Of a stretch of 64,000 nucleotides of DNA, positions 37,310 to 49,300 are shown one piece after another. The DNA comes from Halichondria panicea. Its lineage: Eukaryota > Porifera > Demospongiae > Suberitida > Halichondriidae. Under the pieces are notes generated by a model. That model saw only the letters and a program-made list of their open reading frames with translations. It was not told where the DNA came from and made no database searches. The stretch spans positions 4,464,042-4,528,041 of the forward strand of contig NC_087377.1 of the NCBI RefSeq assembly GCF_963675165.1. Reading direction: 5' to 3'. Each line of letters begins with the position of its first letter. Positions within the stretch are counted from its first letter, which is position 1. The translations under genes and the position numbers were made by a program.

Positions 37310-40300
37310 GTTGCATGCTGAATCGATTTACCACCTGTCTGCTGTCCCATGATCATTATATGAAGTAAGTGCCTGATATGTAGTACATATGCAGGTGTGG
37401 CTAACACATAATATTATGTTTGTGTTTGGGACACACCATACTCACCATGCAATGCATGTCACTGTGTGAACGTGGTGGTAGCTATCACACAATAATTAAT
37501 TAATAAGTATGTACAGGTACATGTATGAAATTGCGGCCATATCCTATAGTACTGTAAGATTATTCATGGTGCTCCAAGGTCCATATTTTGGACAACACCA
37601 GTATACACCTCCTGTGGCCAATGCACCCTCCCTCCCTCCCCCAGAGTAGGGCTTCAATTCATTTTTTAAGGCTTTAGTATAGGTGCAAATTCCTTTAATT
37701 AAATGCAACTTCCTGCATTACCAGGATTCTCTTTGTATATCTCTTTGCTAACCCTCCTCTACACAGTGAGATCAATTGCATTTCTGAATAACTTACAACT
37801 TGTTCAGCCCCAACAATCTCTCAAGTGCATCAGTATAATAATGTTTGTTGTTCAGGAATCAGATCACCCATGTGTTGACCTTGTCCCTAGACATTATTCA
37901 TAGTCTCTACAGATATAGAAGTCACCCCTTTTGTTACAGGCTTACAGCCCAGTGTTGTACAGAGGGGGTGTTGCAGCTGTCTATGAATATCAGCGCATAG
38001 TGCTGGTTGTGCAACACCCCCTAATGTGAATATGCATGCATGCTCCCCCCAGTTAACTGGTCTTGTGACATGTTCTTTAGTCTGCATGCTTTGCCCACTG
38101 GCTAGGATCCACTTTATTTACAGTTAGTAAGTGTTAACTTCCTTCTTTTATGCATGTCCAGAACGCCATGCTGAAGCATGCACCCTTGCACACGTGTATG
38201 TATGTATCAGGTTTTCTTGACATGCTGAAGCATGCACCCAATACATGTATGTATCAGGTTTCCTTGACAATACACACACAAGAGCAGTTTGTTTAGTGCA
38301 TGTCAAGCTTGTACATGTACACTGTACAGTTGAGCCTTTGCAATCAGAAAATAACACAAGAGTGTACCATATTTATATGACACCTCTTTAGTTGTGATTC
38401 CCTGATTTATTCATTGCTACAATCTATTTTTACAGACTCCAGAAATAGCATAGTGTCTTACCAATAGTATTAATCAAAACTGTGTGCATTGTGCATTACA
38501 ATTTTATTGTGTTTCTGTCTCAATGCATTGCACTGTAAAGGTCATACACATTGTACTACATTATACTTATCTAATATAATATAATTATAGTATGGTGTCA
38601 AGTTCAGGGTATAATTGTGGCCAGTGGGGTGTGTATATCAGGTTTCTTCCATGCAGCCGAAGATGAAACCAGTTACTTTATACAGTCACTAGAGAATACA
38701 GTAATAACAGTATCATTTCACGGTATGATCTGTTATATTTGTACAACAATTGATGAATAGCAAGGGTTACAGGAAACCCAATAGTTCATGAAAGCCATGC
38801 TCATTCAATAGCCAGGCTTTCCTGGGGGTAAGTTAGCAGGAAGCACCAGTGGGTCTGTGAGGTTAACATAATTATTGTTGAGCTTCATAGTACATTTTGG
38901 GGAACAGCTTCTTGAATTGTAAACAGCTGAATGTTTACAAAATTTCATTGGCAGTATCCAATGAATTGAAGTTGCTAGCAATAATTATTGCAGTCATGTT
39001 GAACCTCCAGCACTAAGTACTTATTCATTGGCCTCCTTTAAATTTACAGAAACATGTTTGTGTGTGGTACTACTGGAGTGTTAGCTAGTCAAGTGGACAA
39101 CTTCATTGGCAGCAAACACAATTAAGCATGGGAACATGCAAATTATAGCCACCATATTGCAACAAAGGTTTACAATAGAGACCATAGTAAAGAAGGTGTT
39201 TCAGATTGATTGTACTGATGTTGGTGTGAAAAATGTTGATTAGATGATTGCTTGATCACAAGAACACCTTATTCACAGGAGTGAGCCAAAGCAAAGAGCA
39301 ATGGTGTGCTTTGAAAGCTCACTTGAAAGTGTGACCAATAGAAAAAGGAAGTTTAAAGTGTTACAAAAAACCTTCTGTGTGAGTGGTGCCATAGTTTACT
39401 TGTGTATCTGGTATACTTAGCTAACTATCTCTAGTAGTTTTGGGGTATTAATTTTGCCCCTAACTTTCAAGTGAGCTATATTTTGGCTATTATCTCATCA
39501 ACCACATGCACTTGATCTACATTGTCTGCACAAGGCTCTAAATAAACAGGCACTTAATTAGTTTGCCCATGCTGGGGTGTAGTTCATACAATGTGATAAC
39601 ACAAAATTGTCAATATTGGTGCCCTCTAGACAATTATTTATTCCTCTAGCTATGCTGATCTTGTTTGCTTGTTGTGGTAATGTACTGCATACACTAGAGA
39701 CAGCTGGAATTTCGATAAGTTTTGTTCTGGACAAGTGAACATAATTTTGCATTCAATATGCGCTCAATAAGTATGCCTTGTGACTATGAAAAAAACACAC
39801 TGACAAACCATTATGCACACAACATTGTGTGTGCTTTGTACCACATGCCCTATTCTAAGAATGCAAGAGGTAGCTAACTGTTATAGGCTATCAATTATTG
39901 TGTGATTCTAATTGTTGATTCTTGGCAGTACTGCATAAGCATTGCTAACAATTCCAAATATTGATTACAATGAAACCATGGATAATCTTTTAAAGTGGTC
40001 TGAGGAGGTATATACAATTTCAAAGGGACTATACTGCATGGCAGTACGTTTTGGAGGTATACAATGAGTAATGGATTTATGGATGACAGTCCCTAACAGC
40101 AGTTTCCATGCACAAGCTACAAATTATCATAAAGGTTAAATATTAAGTACATTACAAAAAGTGGGTGCTGATTGAGTGAGTGTTTTCCCTCCAATGCAGA
40201 CAAAGGACACTGATAATCCATAATCATAACCACAGTAGAGGTTTAATAAGTCTATCCAAGTTGACCTCTGAAGGTGTGTATTTGTGAATTCCAGTCAAAC

Positions 40301-40594
40301 CTGTCAAACAGGTTTTAGGGACAGTAACACCACATGAATTTTATTAACACCTTCAATGAATGCTGGTTACAAATATGGTCTGATTATGTATGAATTTTTC
40401 ACCTTAGCACCTCTTTATTGCTACTGCTTTAACACCAAGATATTTTCCAACACATTATTTTCTTCATCAATATATCACTGAACAGAAGACAAGTGTATTT
40501 CACAGATTTAGAGTCATGTATTAATTAAAAATAGTCAAAAACAACTAAGCTTGTGTTCCACATTCACTAAAGACAAGTCTATGTTTTAATAAGT
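37310..40594. other. Intergenic stretch
   Basis: No gene seen in more than 3 kb. A ~55-bp unit containing ATGCTGAAGCATGCACCC and ATGTATGTATCAGGTTT occurs twice in tandem at about 38168-38272. The rest is AT-rich without long open frames. Confidence 0.55.
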
Positions 40595-41189
40595 TTATTC
40601 TCGAGCCATGCTCTGGCCTCCGGGTCCTGACAGCTCCTACAGGGGCCAAAGAAAAACAGTTTTAAAAGCCAGCAGGCGAAACTGTACATTCATAAATTGT
40701 ATACAAGTTGCTATATCAAAATGCATAACACACAACAGTTTAAAGCTGCAGTTACAATATACAAGGAGAATACTCAACTCTGCGAGACAATTCAGACAAG
40801 CAGCACAATCACTTACCCTAGACTCCTGCACCAGAGCACAGAGGTCACAGAACAGGACACACAAGAGATCCTTGATACATGAGCCTTCGATTCCCTTCTG
40901 CTCCCTGATCTTTCCACGGATCTGAGTTCTGCACCAAAAGTTAAGAATTGGGACGAAGTAGGAGAGTCCGTACATAACGCAGTTCTCGCCGAGTTGTTCA
41001 GCATTCTTTCCGAAGGTGTAGCATGGCACAAACCATGTGATGATACCTGCAACAAAGAAAGAGCACTGAGAACTGCAAAAACTTGCGAAAATATGCAAAT
41101 AAAATTCGATAAAAATTTTACGGCTGCAACTCACAGGTGGAGAAGTCCTCAAAGCAGGAGCAGAGTCCGTTAGACCAGTCGTTCGACAT
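40595..41189 (-). CDS. PLAC8-family cysteine-rich protein A
   Basis: Exons 41135-41189, 40817-41046 and 40595-40636 give 108 residues. The start encodes MSNDWSNGLCSCFEDFSTC; the core has VPCYTFGKNAEQLGENCVMY, RTQIRGKIREQKGIEGS and FCDLCALVQESR. The Cys-rich pattern and the QE-x-R element are those of PLAC8 (DUF614) proteins, small membrane-associated proteins with roles ranging from metal tolerance to cell growth in other organisms. The function here is unknown. It ends in the sequence SMARE, shared by its three neighbours. Exons 1 and 2 join in phase 1. Confidence 0.88.
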
Positions 41190-41542
41190 GATGAATCGGT
41201 TTGTTCAAGTGTTTTGAAGAGAGCTGAAAATTGTTGCTTGAAGACGGTGAAAGAAACTTCAGACTGAGTAAAACAGGTGGATTTCTGCAGTATACCTACA
41301 GCTAGAAACGCCCCACAGTCCGCCACACCCAACATTTTTGCACAGAAATCCTAGCAACAGCCAATCAGATTGCAAGCTCATGAACTTACTATGCAGCATG
41401 CCGTTGGCTATGATTATTTATTTTACTGTGTGGCGTGTTAGTGGTTACCGTGTGTGTCTGCAAATGCTACAGAGATAAAAACAACGATTAATGTCACGAT
41501 TATTACCCTACAAGTCGAGGGTACTGCAATGATTAGTGAAAA

Positions 41543-41588
41543 TAGTCTCGAATACCCGCCTCAACCTTGAGGCGGGTATTCGAGACTA
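41543..41588. mobile_element. 46-bp palindromic mini-element with perfect 9-bp target duplication
   Basis: The arm TAGTCTCGAATACCCGCCTC plus AA is followed by the loop CC and the exact inverse arm (22+2+22). It is flanked by the perfect 9-bp direct repeat TAGTGAAAA (41534-41542 and 41589-41597). Length of target duplication and terminal bases match the 3161-bp element at 14969-18129. Confidence 0.85.
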
Positions 41589-42202
41589 TAGTGAAAAGAG
41601 AGAGTAGACACCCCTTCTTTACAACAAATTGGATAAAATTTAGGCTTTGTATAGCTTTTTTCTCTTCTAAGTAGTAGACTCTTGCAGCTTGGCCCCAGTG
41701 GATGGCACATTTCAGAAAATAGCTGCAGCTAAAAACAAACCCTACGTCGAGTCTACTCATTAATTATTTTGCGGTTTTGTCTCGAGGATAATGAATCATT
41801 ATACACAGTACATGTACAACAAAATAATAATAGCAATGAACTTTTGCTCAAATTTGGAATCGGGGGGCTTGATTGTAGGCAGCTGTTGGAACTACAAAGT
41901 TATTAGTCACCACATTTCAAAATAAAGTTCAGAATTATTGAATGGTATAAATGTTCGCAGTTTTCACTGATAAAGTATGTCATGCGAGCATTTACATTCA
42001 AGAATTTCATGCATGCATGCTGCAAAAGGGTCTTCCGCAAAAATTAAACATGAGATCGCGATAATTTTTTGAAACGTCTTTTAAATGTACCCATTACATG
42101 TGATCATGCACATGCATTCATCTAGTGGGGGGCAGGGGGTGAACCTTCTCCTTTGTAGAATAACCAGTCCATCGTCAATAATTATTTATAAACCCCAATT
42201 AT

Positions 42203-42679
42203 AATGAAAGCACCACGGGTGCTGATGCCTCAGTGGAGATGGCCAAAGCTACTAATAGTTTTTATACACACATTTGATTATAATTATCATGACCATTATT
42301 GACAAGCATTTTTGCATTTTGCTGCATGCAGGAAACTCAAAGAGTGGGTAATGATTGACGATTATTTTTGTTAAAAACGATCTATGCCAAAAGTTCATGT
42401 CTAAAATTATGGCTGCTGCGCATGCATGTCAGCAGAGCTCTCACTGCACTCCTGCAGCTACCAATAGCTAGCGTTCTAGTGCAAAGCTAACTATTAAGTA
42501 GAGTAGCAACACTCGGTGAACAAGTTTTGCTACGGACTCTTCTGAAAAGGCTGCAATGACATTTCAAGTAGGCAAAATTAGGCATAACTCAAGAACGAAG
42601 CGAATAAAAATCCAAGAAAACATGACTATAGAAGCCTATAGAAACTCTTACTTGCACTTCTTGAGCAGCTGTAGCAGTC

Positions 42680-42718
<39 letters not shown>

Positions 42719-42760
42719 ACACATACCTCGCTAGCTTGTGCATGCACACCGAGGCATAAT
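42203..42760. mobile_element. MITE related to the one in CYLD-like intron 7
   Basis: It shares with 5636-6176 the ends GCACCACGGGTGCTGATGCC and CACCGAGGCATAAT and long interior blocks such as AGAGTAGCAACACTCGGT. A (CA)n tract lies near its right end. Confidence 0.75.
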
Positions 42761-43193
42761 AATTATTGTGGCCACATAGATAAAGATCTACATTGCTATC
42801 TCTATAATGAAGGAGAATACTATTGTCAATCCAACTATTAAGTCTCTACTGTGATAATATTAATTATTGTGCATACAATAACATGTCGGTGCATGTAGAA
42901 GGTGTGAGACAATGTTACAGCTTCACTACTAAGTATACTTAGTCTCATCATAGATAGAGTATGGTCCCCCGGCACCTCAGAGGGCGGCTAATGAACCTGA
43001 TTTATTGGTGTCTGTTCTATTATTCTGGCAAGGATCATGTGTATTTGCAATAGTTTTTGTGGAATTTGCTACCCTTGCAAAGTTCGCATATGTTTGATGC
43101 CGCAAAATATTCCAGTAATACAGTACTTAATATAACGTTCTAGCTTCAGCTTTATAATATATTAGCTCTTCAGTCTTTTGTCACTCAGTTTAA

Positions 43194-45815
43194 TCATTCC
43201 CTGGCCATAGTTTGACTTCCTGGGTCGATCACTTCCTGCAGAAGTGCAATGACAGTATCGTGATTTATAATAGTGACGAGCTGGGACTTGGTATAGGTAC
43301 TCTTAATACGGAATGCATCGTAATAGTTGTACACTATTGCATTGGAAGCAGTTAAAGTGGGGATGCATTGAATATGAGATACCGTCTTACCCTTGCTTCC
43401 TGAACCAGCGTGCACAGTGAGCAGAAAGTGACGCTCAAGCAGTCCCCACAACCAGATCCTTCGATACCCTTGCTCTCACGAATCTTGCTCCTTATCTTGG
43501 AGCGACAAATCATGCCGACGAGAGGGAGGTAGCACGCTATGGCATGAAGCACGCAGTTCTCTCCCATTGCCTCGGCAGTCTTACCGGCGGTGTAACAGGG
43601 ACAGAAGTACGTCATAACACCTGTGTGTCACAATAGCCTTAAGTTTGTCATTCAATATATATATAACAGTTACAACAATAATCATTTATGAAATTGCAAC
43701 AATGGTAGTTTTGTTAAGGACATTAATAGCTACTTATATAAACATTCGCAAATTGCTACCAGTTGTTTGGACCATAAATATAGGAAATTAGAAGGATGAT
43801 AATAAGTCAAATTGGAAAATGCAAGAACCCTCGAAAATCATTTGCTTTACCTCGCAGTGTAATTGAGGCTGTCTTAGCAAGCCAAGCTGATGCCTATGTT
43901 TATACACACTGTGCAGAATAAACCGCAAGCAAATTTAATGTGCTCATTCGGTGCAGCTCATATACCCAGCACGCCTACACGTTAAGCATAAAGTTGTATA
44001 GTATACCCTCGCTATTTCGGCTCTCTGAAGTGCGGCCACCTCGATATACCGGCAATTTGGTTTGGTATACGGATTGCTAGCTATAATTATGTTTACTGCA
44101 CAAAACTCATCCTGAAGTACAGCCACTCACTATTCCGTATATACTGGCCAGTGATGGCTGCCCCAAACTAAGGTCTTATACGGCCGGATATGACGTTTTG
44201 GATGTGGTTTGGCAGATAAACACTTAAATATAGAGAACAGAATGATTCATTATCCTTCATTATCCTCGAGACAAGAACTGCAAAATTAGTCATTAGATTC
44301 GAGGTAAGGTCGTTTTTAAGCCTTGGCTATTTCGAAACACAGTCGCCTCGCTCTTCCTGGCTAAGCTGCACTGTCCCAAGGGGACCGGATTAATCGAGAG
44401 TCTAATAATTTTACTTGAATGTGTCCTTTCCACTGTAGCTAGTATAAGTACTACACATGTGGCTCACAGAATAGGCATAAATTGCTGAAAGAGATGATGT
44501 CTCGAGGAAACATATTATTTCGAGCTGAAGATAACCATAGCCACTAATTACAGTACCACCCTAATAGAAGCACCAAGTCCTTTACTCCAATTTAGCATAA
44601 AGTAAATTCTGGAATTATTTATTGCTGGCGCTTAGGTGATTTTTAACTTGGTCTAAAATCGAAGCCTTACCAATTGATTTATTAGCCTTGTGGAACAAAT
44701 ACTGATATCCCTAGCAACACAAAATAACCACAGCTTCTACAAAAATTACTGAAAGAGACTAGTCCCATTATTTTGCTAAGCAATTCTTTCTATTTTGCGC
44801 CATTGGAAAATCATAATTTAATAATGTTTGTGGCGCTAAAATTAGAAGACTAAGAACGACTGTATGTACATACACAAAAACTAAAAAACTAATTATGGGT
44901 GAAGTTTTGATCAGAGGCCGCTCTCATATAAATGCCACACTCAAATAGTAGCCTCAAAGCTATTCTCTGCACGTGGCAGCCATATTGATACTGGTAGCTG
45001 CTTTTAAAAGACTTTCTCATGGCGGCAGAGTTTGAGTTTGTGCAGGTAAAAGGAACTTTTTATGACAAACTAAAGGTTGTTGAATTAGCTGGGGCTAATA
45101 AACGCCGCTCTTGAACAGTGGCCTCTCTCGAATTGTCGCCTCCTCTGTCAGCAAAAATGAAGGAGCCGTAGCCTCTGATCAAGCATGTTATTTCAGTGGC
45201 ATTTAAAGCCACATTTTTGGCAATGTGCAACCGTATAAGCTCTATTTAAGGTGCCGTATAAGCTCTATTTAAGACGCCACATAAAAATATTTTCGCTGGT
45301 ATAGGTGGCTGTATTCAGAGGTGGAAAATTAGTTTTGAGGCTGGATGGCGTGTCTTTAGAGGGCCGCCTTCTAATTGGAGACAGCTTTTCCAACCTCTAA
45401 TACGGCTACCTTTACCAGCGTAAATAGTTTTATGTGGCGCCTTAAATAGAGCTTATACGGTAGTACAATAGAAATATATGCGAGCATAACATTTTTGGCC
45501 AATTTTAAAGCTACGTAAATGTTCGGGATTTTTATTTTATGCGATACACCAATTGAACGCTGCAAGCGATTTTCATGGGGGGATTGTACAGGCCTCGAAT
45601 AAAGGCCAATAATTGTGCGATACAAATGTATGCGATATGATAGGCGCTCGCATAAATAGCATTAGTTTGTATCACACATACATTTCTAGCACTACGGTAC
45701 GCAATTGTTTGTGCAATAATGAATTATAACGCAAACTAGTATAATTATAGTGTAACTCACAGGTGGAGCAGTCCTGAAAGCACGAACACAAGCCATTAGA
45801 CCAATCTGCAGGCAT
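43194..45815 (-). CDS. PLAC8-family cysteine-rich protein B
   Basis: Exons 45761-45815, 43391-43620 and 43194-43235 have exactly the same lengths (55, 230, 42) and phases as PLAC8 gene A and give 108 residues. The start encodes MPADWSNGLCSCFQDCSTC; the core has CPCYTAGKTAEAMGENC, RSKIRSKIRESKGIEGS and CSLCTLVQEAR. The C-terminus is TMARE. The first intron (about 2.1 kb) contains a MITE. The start lies 251 bp from the start of gene C on the other strand. Confidence 0.88.
45252..45463. mobile_element. MITE in intron 1 of PLAC8 gene B
   Basis: CCGTATAAGCTCTATTTAAG with CGCCACATAAAAATA on the left is inverted on the right (TATGTGGCGCCTTAAATAGA, GCTTATACGG). A partial duplicate of the left end immediately precedes it (about 45233-45250). 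Confidence 0.65.
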
Positions 45816-46066
45816 TCTTGCGGTTTTTAAACTCTTGATCTTGTCAGTACACGTACACAGCGCAGCAAAAAGGCAATCTTCCCCAAACTGCAGGTGCACT
45901 CACTCAAGTGTGCCCAAGTTTGATGCGCATGCGCCGACTGTTCAACACGTGTTAGCATGCTTCCGGTATCTTATTGAGCTGATTTACATTGTAACGTGCA
46001 TTGTGTCTTTTGCTATTCTGCAAATTCTGTTTTTCCTACCGTTTGCTGCCTGCCCTGCAAATCATA
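45816..46066. promoter_or_regulatory. Divergent promoter region between PLAC8 genes B and C
   Basis: Only 251 bp separate the two start codons, which point away from each other, so both promoters must overlap or lie in 5' introns. Within it are a GATGCGCATGCGCC palindrome-like block at about 45921 and an ACACGTGTTAG E-box-like site. No TATA box is obvious. Inference from layout. Confidence 0.5.
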
Positions 46067-48936
46067 ATGTCTACTGATTGGAACAATGGCCTCTGCTCTT
46101 GCTTTGAGGATTGCAGTACTTGTGAGTTGGCCATGCTAGGTTTGATCAGTTTGTGCCATTATAGCAGCTACATGTAGCTAGCTAGCTAGCTTGTTTGAAA
46201 CTATTGTCCTTACTCAAAAGTATAGGTACTCATTGTTGTAGTGTTAATAATAATTATTAGAAAAGTGTATGTGGTTGAGATATTCTCCCAAGCTCCTAAC
46301 GTGTCCTGGGATATTGTTTTTCAAAGATATAAAGGATTAGGCCAGGTGCTAGCCTCGATTCCAGGCCGCATTAAAATACGGCCTGGTACCTATTGCAGGG
46401 GTGATAGTGCGCATGCGCTTCAAATTACCCAGAATATGGGTAATCGTACTACGAACGTAAAACCTTAGTAAATTACACAGGAAATTAGTCCGTTTACTAA
46501 GAATATGTTCCGTAATACTTTATCTTTATGACTGAGCTCTGTAAAGCTGTGGCTTATGCCGTCTATTGTGTTGGTCTAGAAGGCTTGAACACTAGTTTTA
46601 AGACAGAAGAGGCTCTCATCTACGTCTAGGATGGTCCTATAGCCGGGTTGTCTTCGCAAGTAGCAGTTTGAGGCACCATACACTTTCCCATAGCCTGTAC
46701 AGATCCAAGGTAAGACATCCTGACCATACAACCGTCATAGAGGTAGATGAGAGCCTCTTCTGGCTTCAGACTAGTGTGAAAGCCTTCTGGAACAACGCAA
46801 TAGAGAGCTAAGCTGATGTACAAAGATAGAAAATAGATGAGAGAAAGAAAAAGGGGACTCCCCAGATTTTGGAGAATAAACTAACGCATGCGCACTATCA
46901 CCCCTGCAATAGGTACCAGGCCGTATTTTAATCGGCCTGGAATCGAGGCTAGCCAGGTGCATGCTCTTGCACATTAATTTGATGAAACAACCCCTCAACA
47001 ATAATTATATCAGCCTTGACCGAATTTGCTTTTCTTTACTTTTCCTTTTGCTCAGCTTTTTGGTCTCATTTTGCTTCCTATACCGTTTTATGAACTCAGG
47101 GATGGTTAAGGCATACAATTATTCAACTATTTAGTGTCACATGATTAAGTGCATTGTCATTGTGAAATGAGTTCATTATTGCTTGTTTTGTGCTTAACTA
47201 TGCCAGTATAGAGAGGACCAGTAATGATAACATTGCCATGGCCAATCAACTTCAGATCAGTTACAATTGTACTGACTACTGTCATGCATGTTGTTGTGAC
47301 TATTTTGGAATGCAGCCTCCAATATACACATGTACACTTTCTATACCCCATCTTAGTATCAACAGCAAGCTCTATAGTACAGTACAAACTAGATTAGTAT
47401 TTAGGGCTGCTTTCATACCCTTTGTATACACATCCAGCATGCGTAAATATATATGAAATGAATTTTCTCCTTATTTGGTATGAGGTCCTTCTAGCTCAGA
47501 TTACATGCAATACTTTTATCAATTTAAGTTGCTGCATAGCTAGAATGTATACGGTACTACATCATACCAAATACGTACTAGCTCTTTAAGAGCTTATAAT
47601 GATTTCTTGTGATAGTAATAACTGAAATTAGTCACCAAGTTTGTACAGTCATTTTTTGGTCACAGCTTTAAAGGCATATACAACATGATAGCATAACCAT
47701 GGTTAGAGTGTTATCGTATTTATGCCCACAATGCATTTTGAATGAACTATTGTCAATACATTATAAGAAATCTGAGTTTTTTATAGTACACTTCAATCTT
47801 GCTGTTTCCTTGAAATCTGCTTTAATTTATATATACCTGCATGAGAAGAAAATAAACAGTCTCACGACAGGAAGTCTGTAAGTGGCCTCGCTTACCAATG
47901 TCAATTTTATTTAGACCTAGGGACAATTAGGCTAGTGTGCAAAGATGCAGGTGGCATTGTAGTATATATAGTCTGCAATGGAATGCAATTTGTGGTCTAT
48001 CTAAAAATAAGCCTAATTTTGCAGCAAATTTCTCATTGTTTCAAGTCCCTTCTCTCAAACTTTGCTAGCAAATTTGGTCAACCTACAAGTACAGTCAACA
48101 AAGGCCACTTTCTAGCTCCCCAATACAAAGAGGTTCCACTGTAATAATTATACAAGTGCGTTTTTTTAGTAGACATTTTTGCAGCTGTAAGGTCAGTTGG
48201 AACCACAAGATCCCGTGATTACAACCATTGGTTACATTATCTGATTCACCTCATGGTCTGAAACAGAGAGCCCTAGTTTGACAATGGGATGCTTTATGTT
48301 TACTTTGATTGCAGTAAATTTAATCGCTATTCTGATAGTAGCTACTAATAGAGCTATTAAGTCATTGTCTAACTTCCTTACGTACCGGTACCTTGCATGT
48401 ATGCAGGCATCATCACGTTATTTGTACCGTGCTACACTTTTGGCAAGAATGCCGAACAACTTGGCGAGAACTGTGTAATGTATGGACTCTCATGGATGGT
48501 GCCTATCCTCAACATCTGGTGCAGAACCCAGATTCGTGGCAAGATCAGGGAACAACAGGGAATCGATGGGTCATGCTTGAACGATCTTCTCTGGGTGTTT
48601 TTCTGTGAATTCTGTACCATGGTGCAGGAAGCTAGGGTGAGTGTTTACTCTGCAGTGTATAGTATAACTATGTTACTAAGGACCAAGTGTTTTGTGAAAT
48701 ATACAGGCACAAGTACAAGGCTGTTTTTTGAGTGAAGTACATTTTTGCGAATGAGCGAAATCAGTACTACTTTGATCAGGTTTTTATAACTCGTTTGAAA
48801 ACATTAACTTAAGCATTTGCAAAGTGGTAAAATGATTGTAACGTATAATTATACATTGCATAATTATAACAACATTCGTTTCTCCCCTATGTAGCAACTG
48901 CAAGGTCCTGGAGGTCAAAGCATGGCTCGCGAGTAG
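46067..48936 (+). CDS. PLAC8-family cysteine-rich protein C
   Basis: Exons 46067-46121, 48407-48636 and 48895-48936 (55, 230, 42 bp) encode 108 residues. The start is MSTDWNNGLCSCFEDCSTC; the core has FVPCYTFGKNAEQLGENCVM, RTQIRGKIREQQGIDGS and CEFCTMVQEAR; the end is QLQGPGGQSMARE. It is closest to gene A in sequence. The 2.3-kb first intron holds a 602-bp transposon. Confidence 0.88.
46350..46951. mobile_element. 602-bp TAGCCTCGA-family element with perfect 9-bp target duplication
   Basis: It begins TAGCCTCGATTCCAGGCCG and ends with the inverse CGGCCTGGAATCGAGGCTA. The terminal repeats continue through GGCCTGGTACCTATTGCAGG and GTGATAGTGCGCATGCG. Flanks are the perfect direct repeat GCCAGGTGC (46341-46349 and 46952-46960). 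An inner inverted pair around GAGGCTCTCATCTAC links it to the element at 36188. Confidence 0.88.
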
Positions 48937-49300
48937 ACTCAAGAAAAAATTAACAACTTTTGAACTTGAATTTTAAAAACAAGTAAAGTGTATAGATTTT
49001 CTATTATGTGAAAGCACCGTGGGTATGCTGATGTCTCGGTGCAATGAAGTTGACTGTAACTACTTTTGAAAAGCCTCTTATAATTATGTACTATTCTTCT
49101 TCTGGAGGGTATACCTCGCTGCGCATGCGCACAGAGAAAGTCATGAAAGCAGCTAGCCTCGAATCTAGGATCTTTTTGTGTGAGTCTTGATTAAATCGAG
49201 GCCGCAAACACGACACTGAACAGTCGAAGTCACAGCACCATAAATTAATTTTTAGAAGTTTGCTGCTGATCTGAATATAATTTGAGGAGAAGTGTCAATC

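Larger units (their letters stand above)
41190..43193. other. Intergenic stretch between PLAC8 genes A and B
   Basis: No gene seen. It contains the 46-bp palindromic element (41543-41588), a MITE at 42203-42760 with a (CA)n tract, and part of a CCGTATTACTAGAAT-family MITE at about 43015-43125. Confidence 0.55.

Noticed and set aside
37056-37334. N-terminal extension of the PP2A catalytic subunit
   Set aside because: The frame is open but passes through a 47-bp transposon palindrome, and PP2A normally starts a few residues before DVWIAQLRQC-like sequence.
41047-41335. Longer N-terminus for PLAC8 gene A read through the intron
   Set aside because: The three-exon model matches the paralogues exactly in exon length and phase. 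The read-through frame covers intron and upstream sequence.
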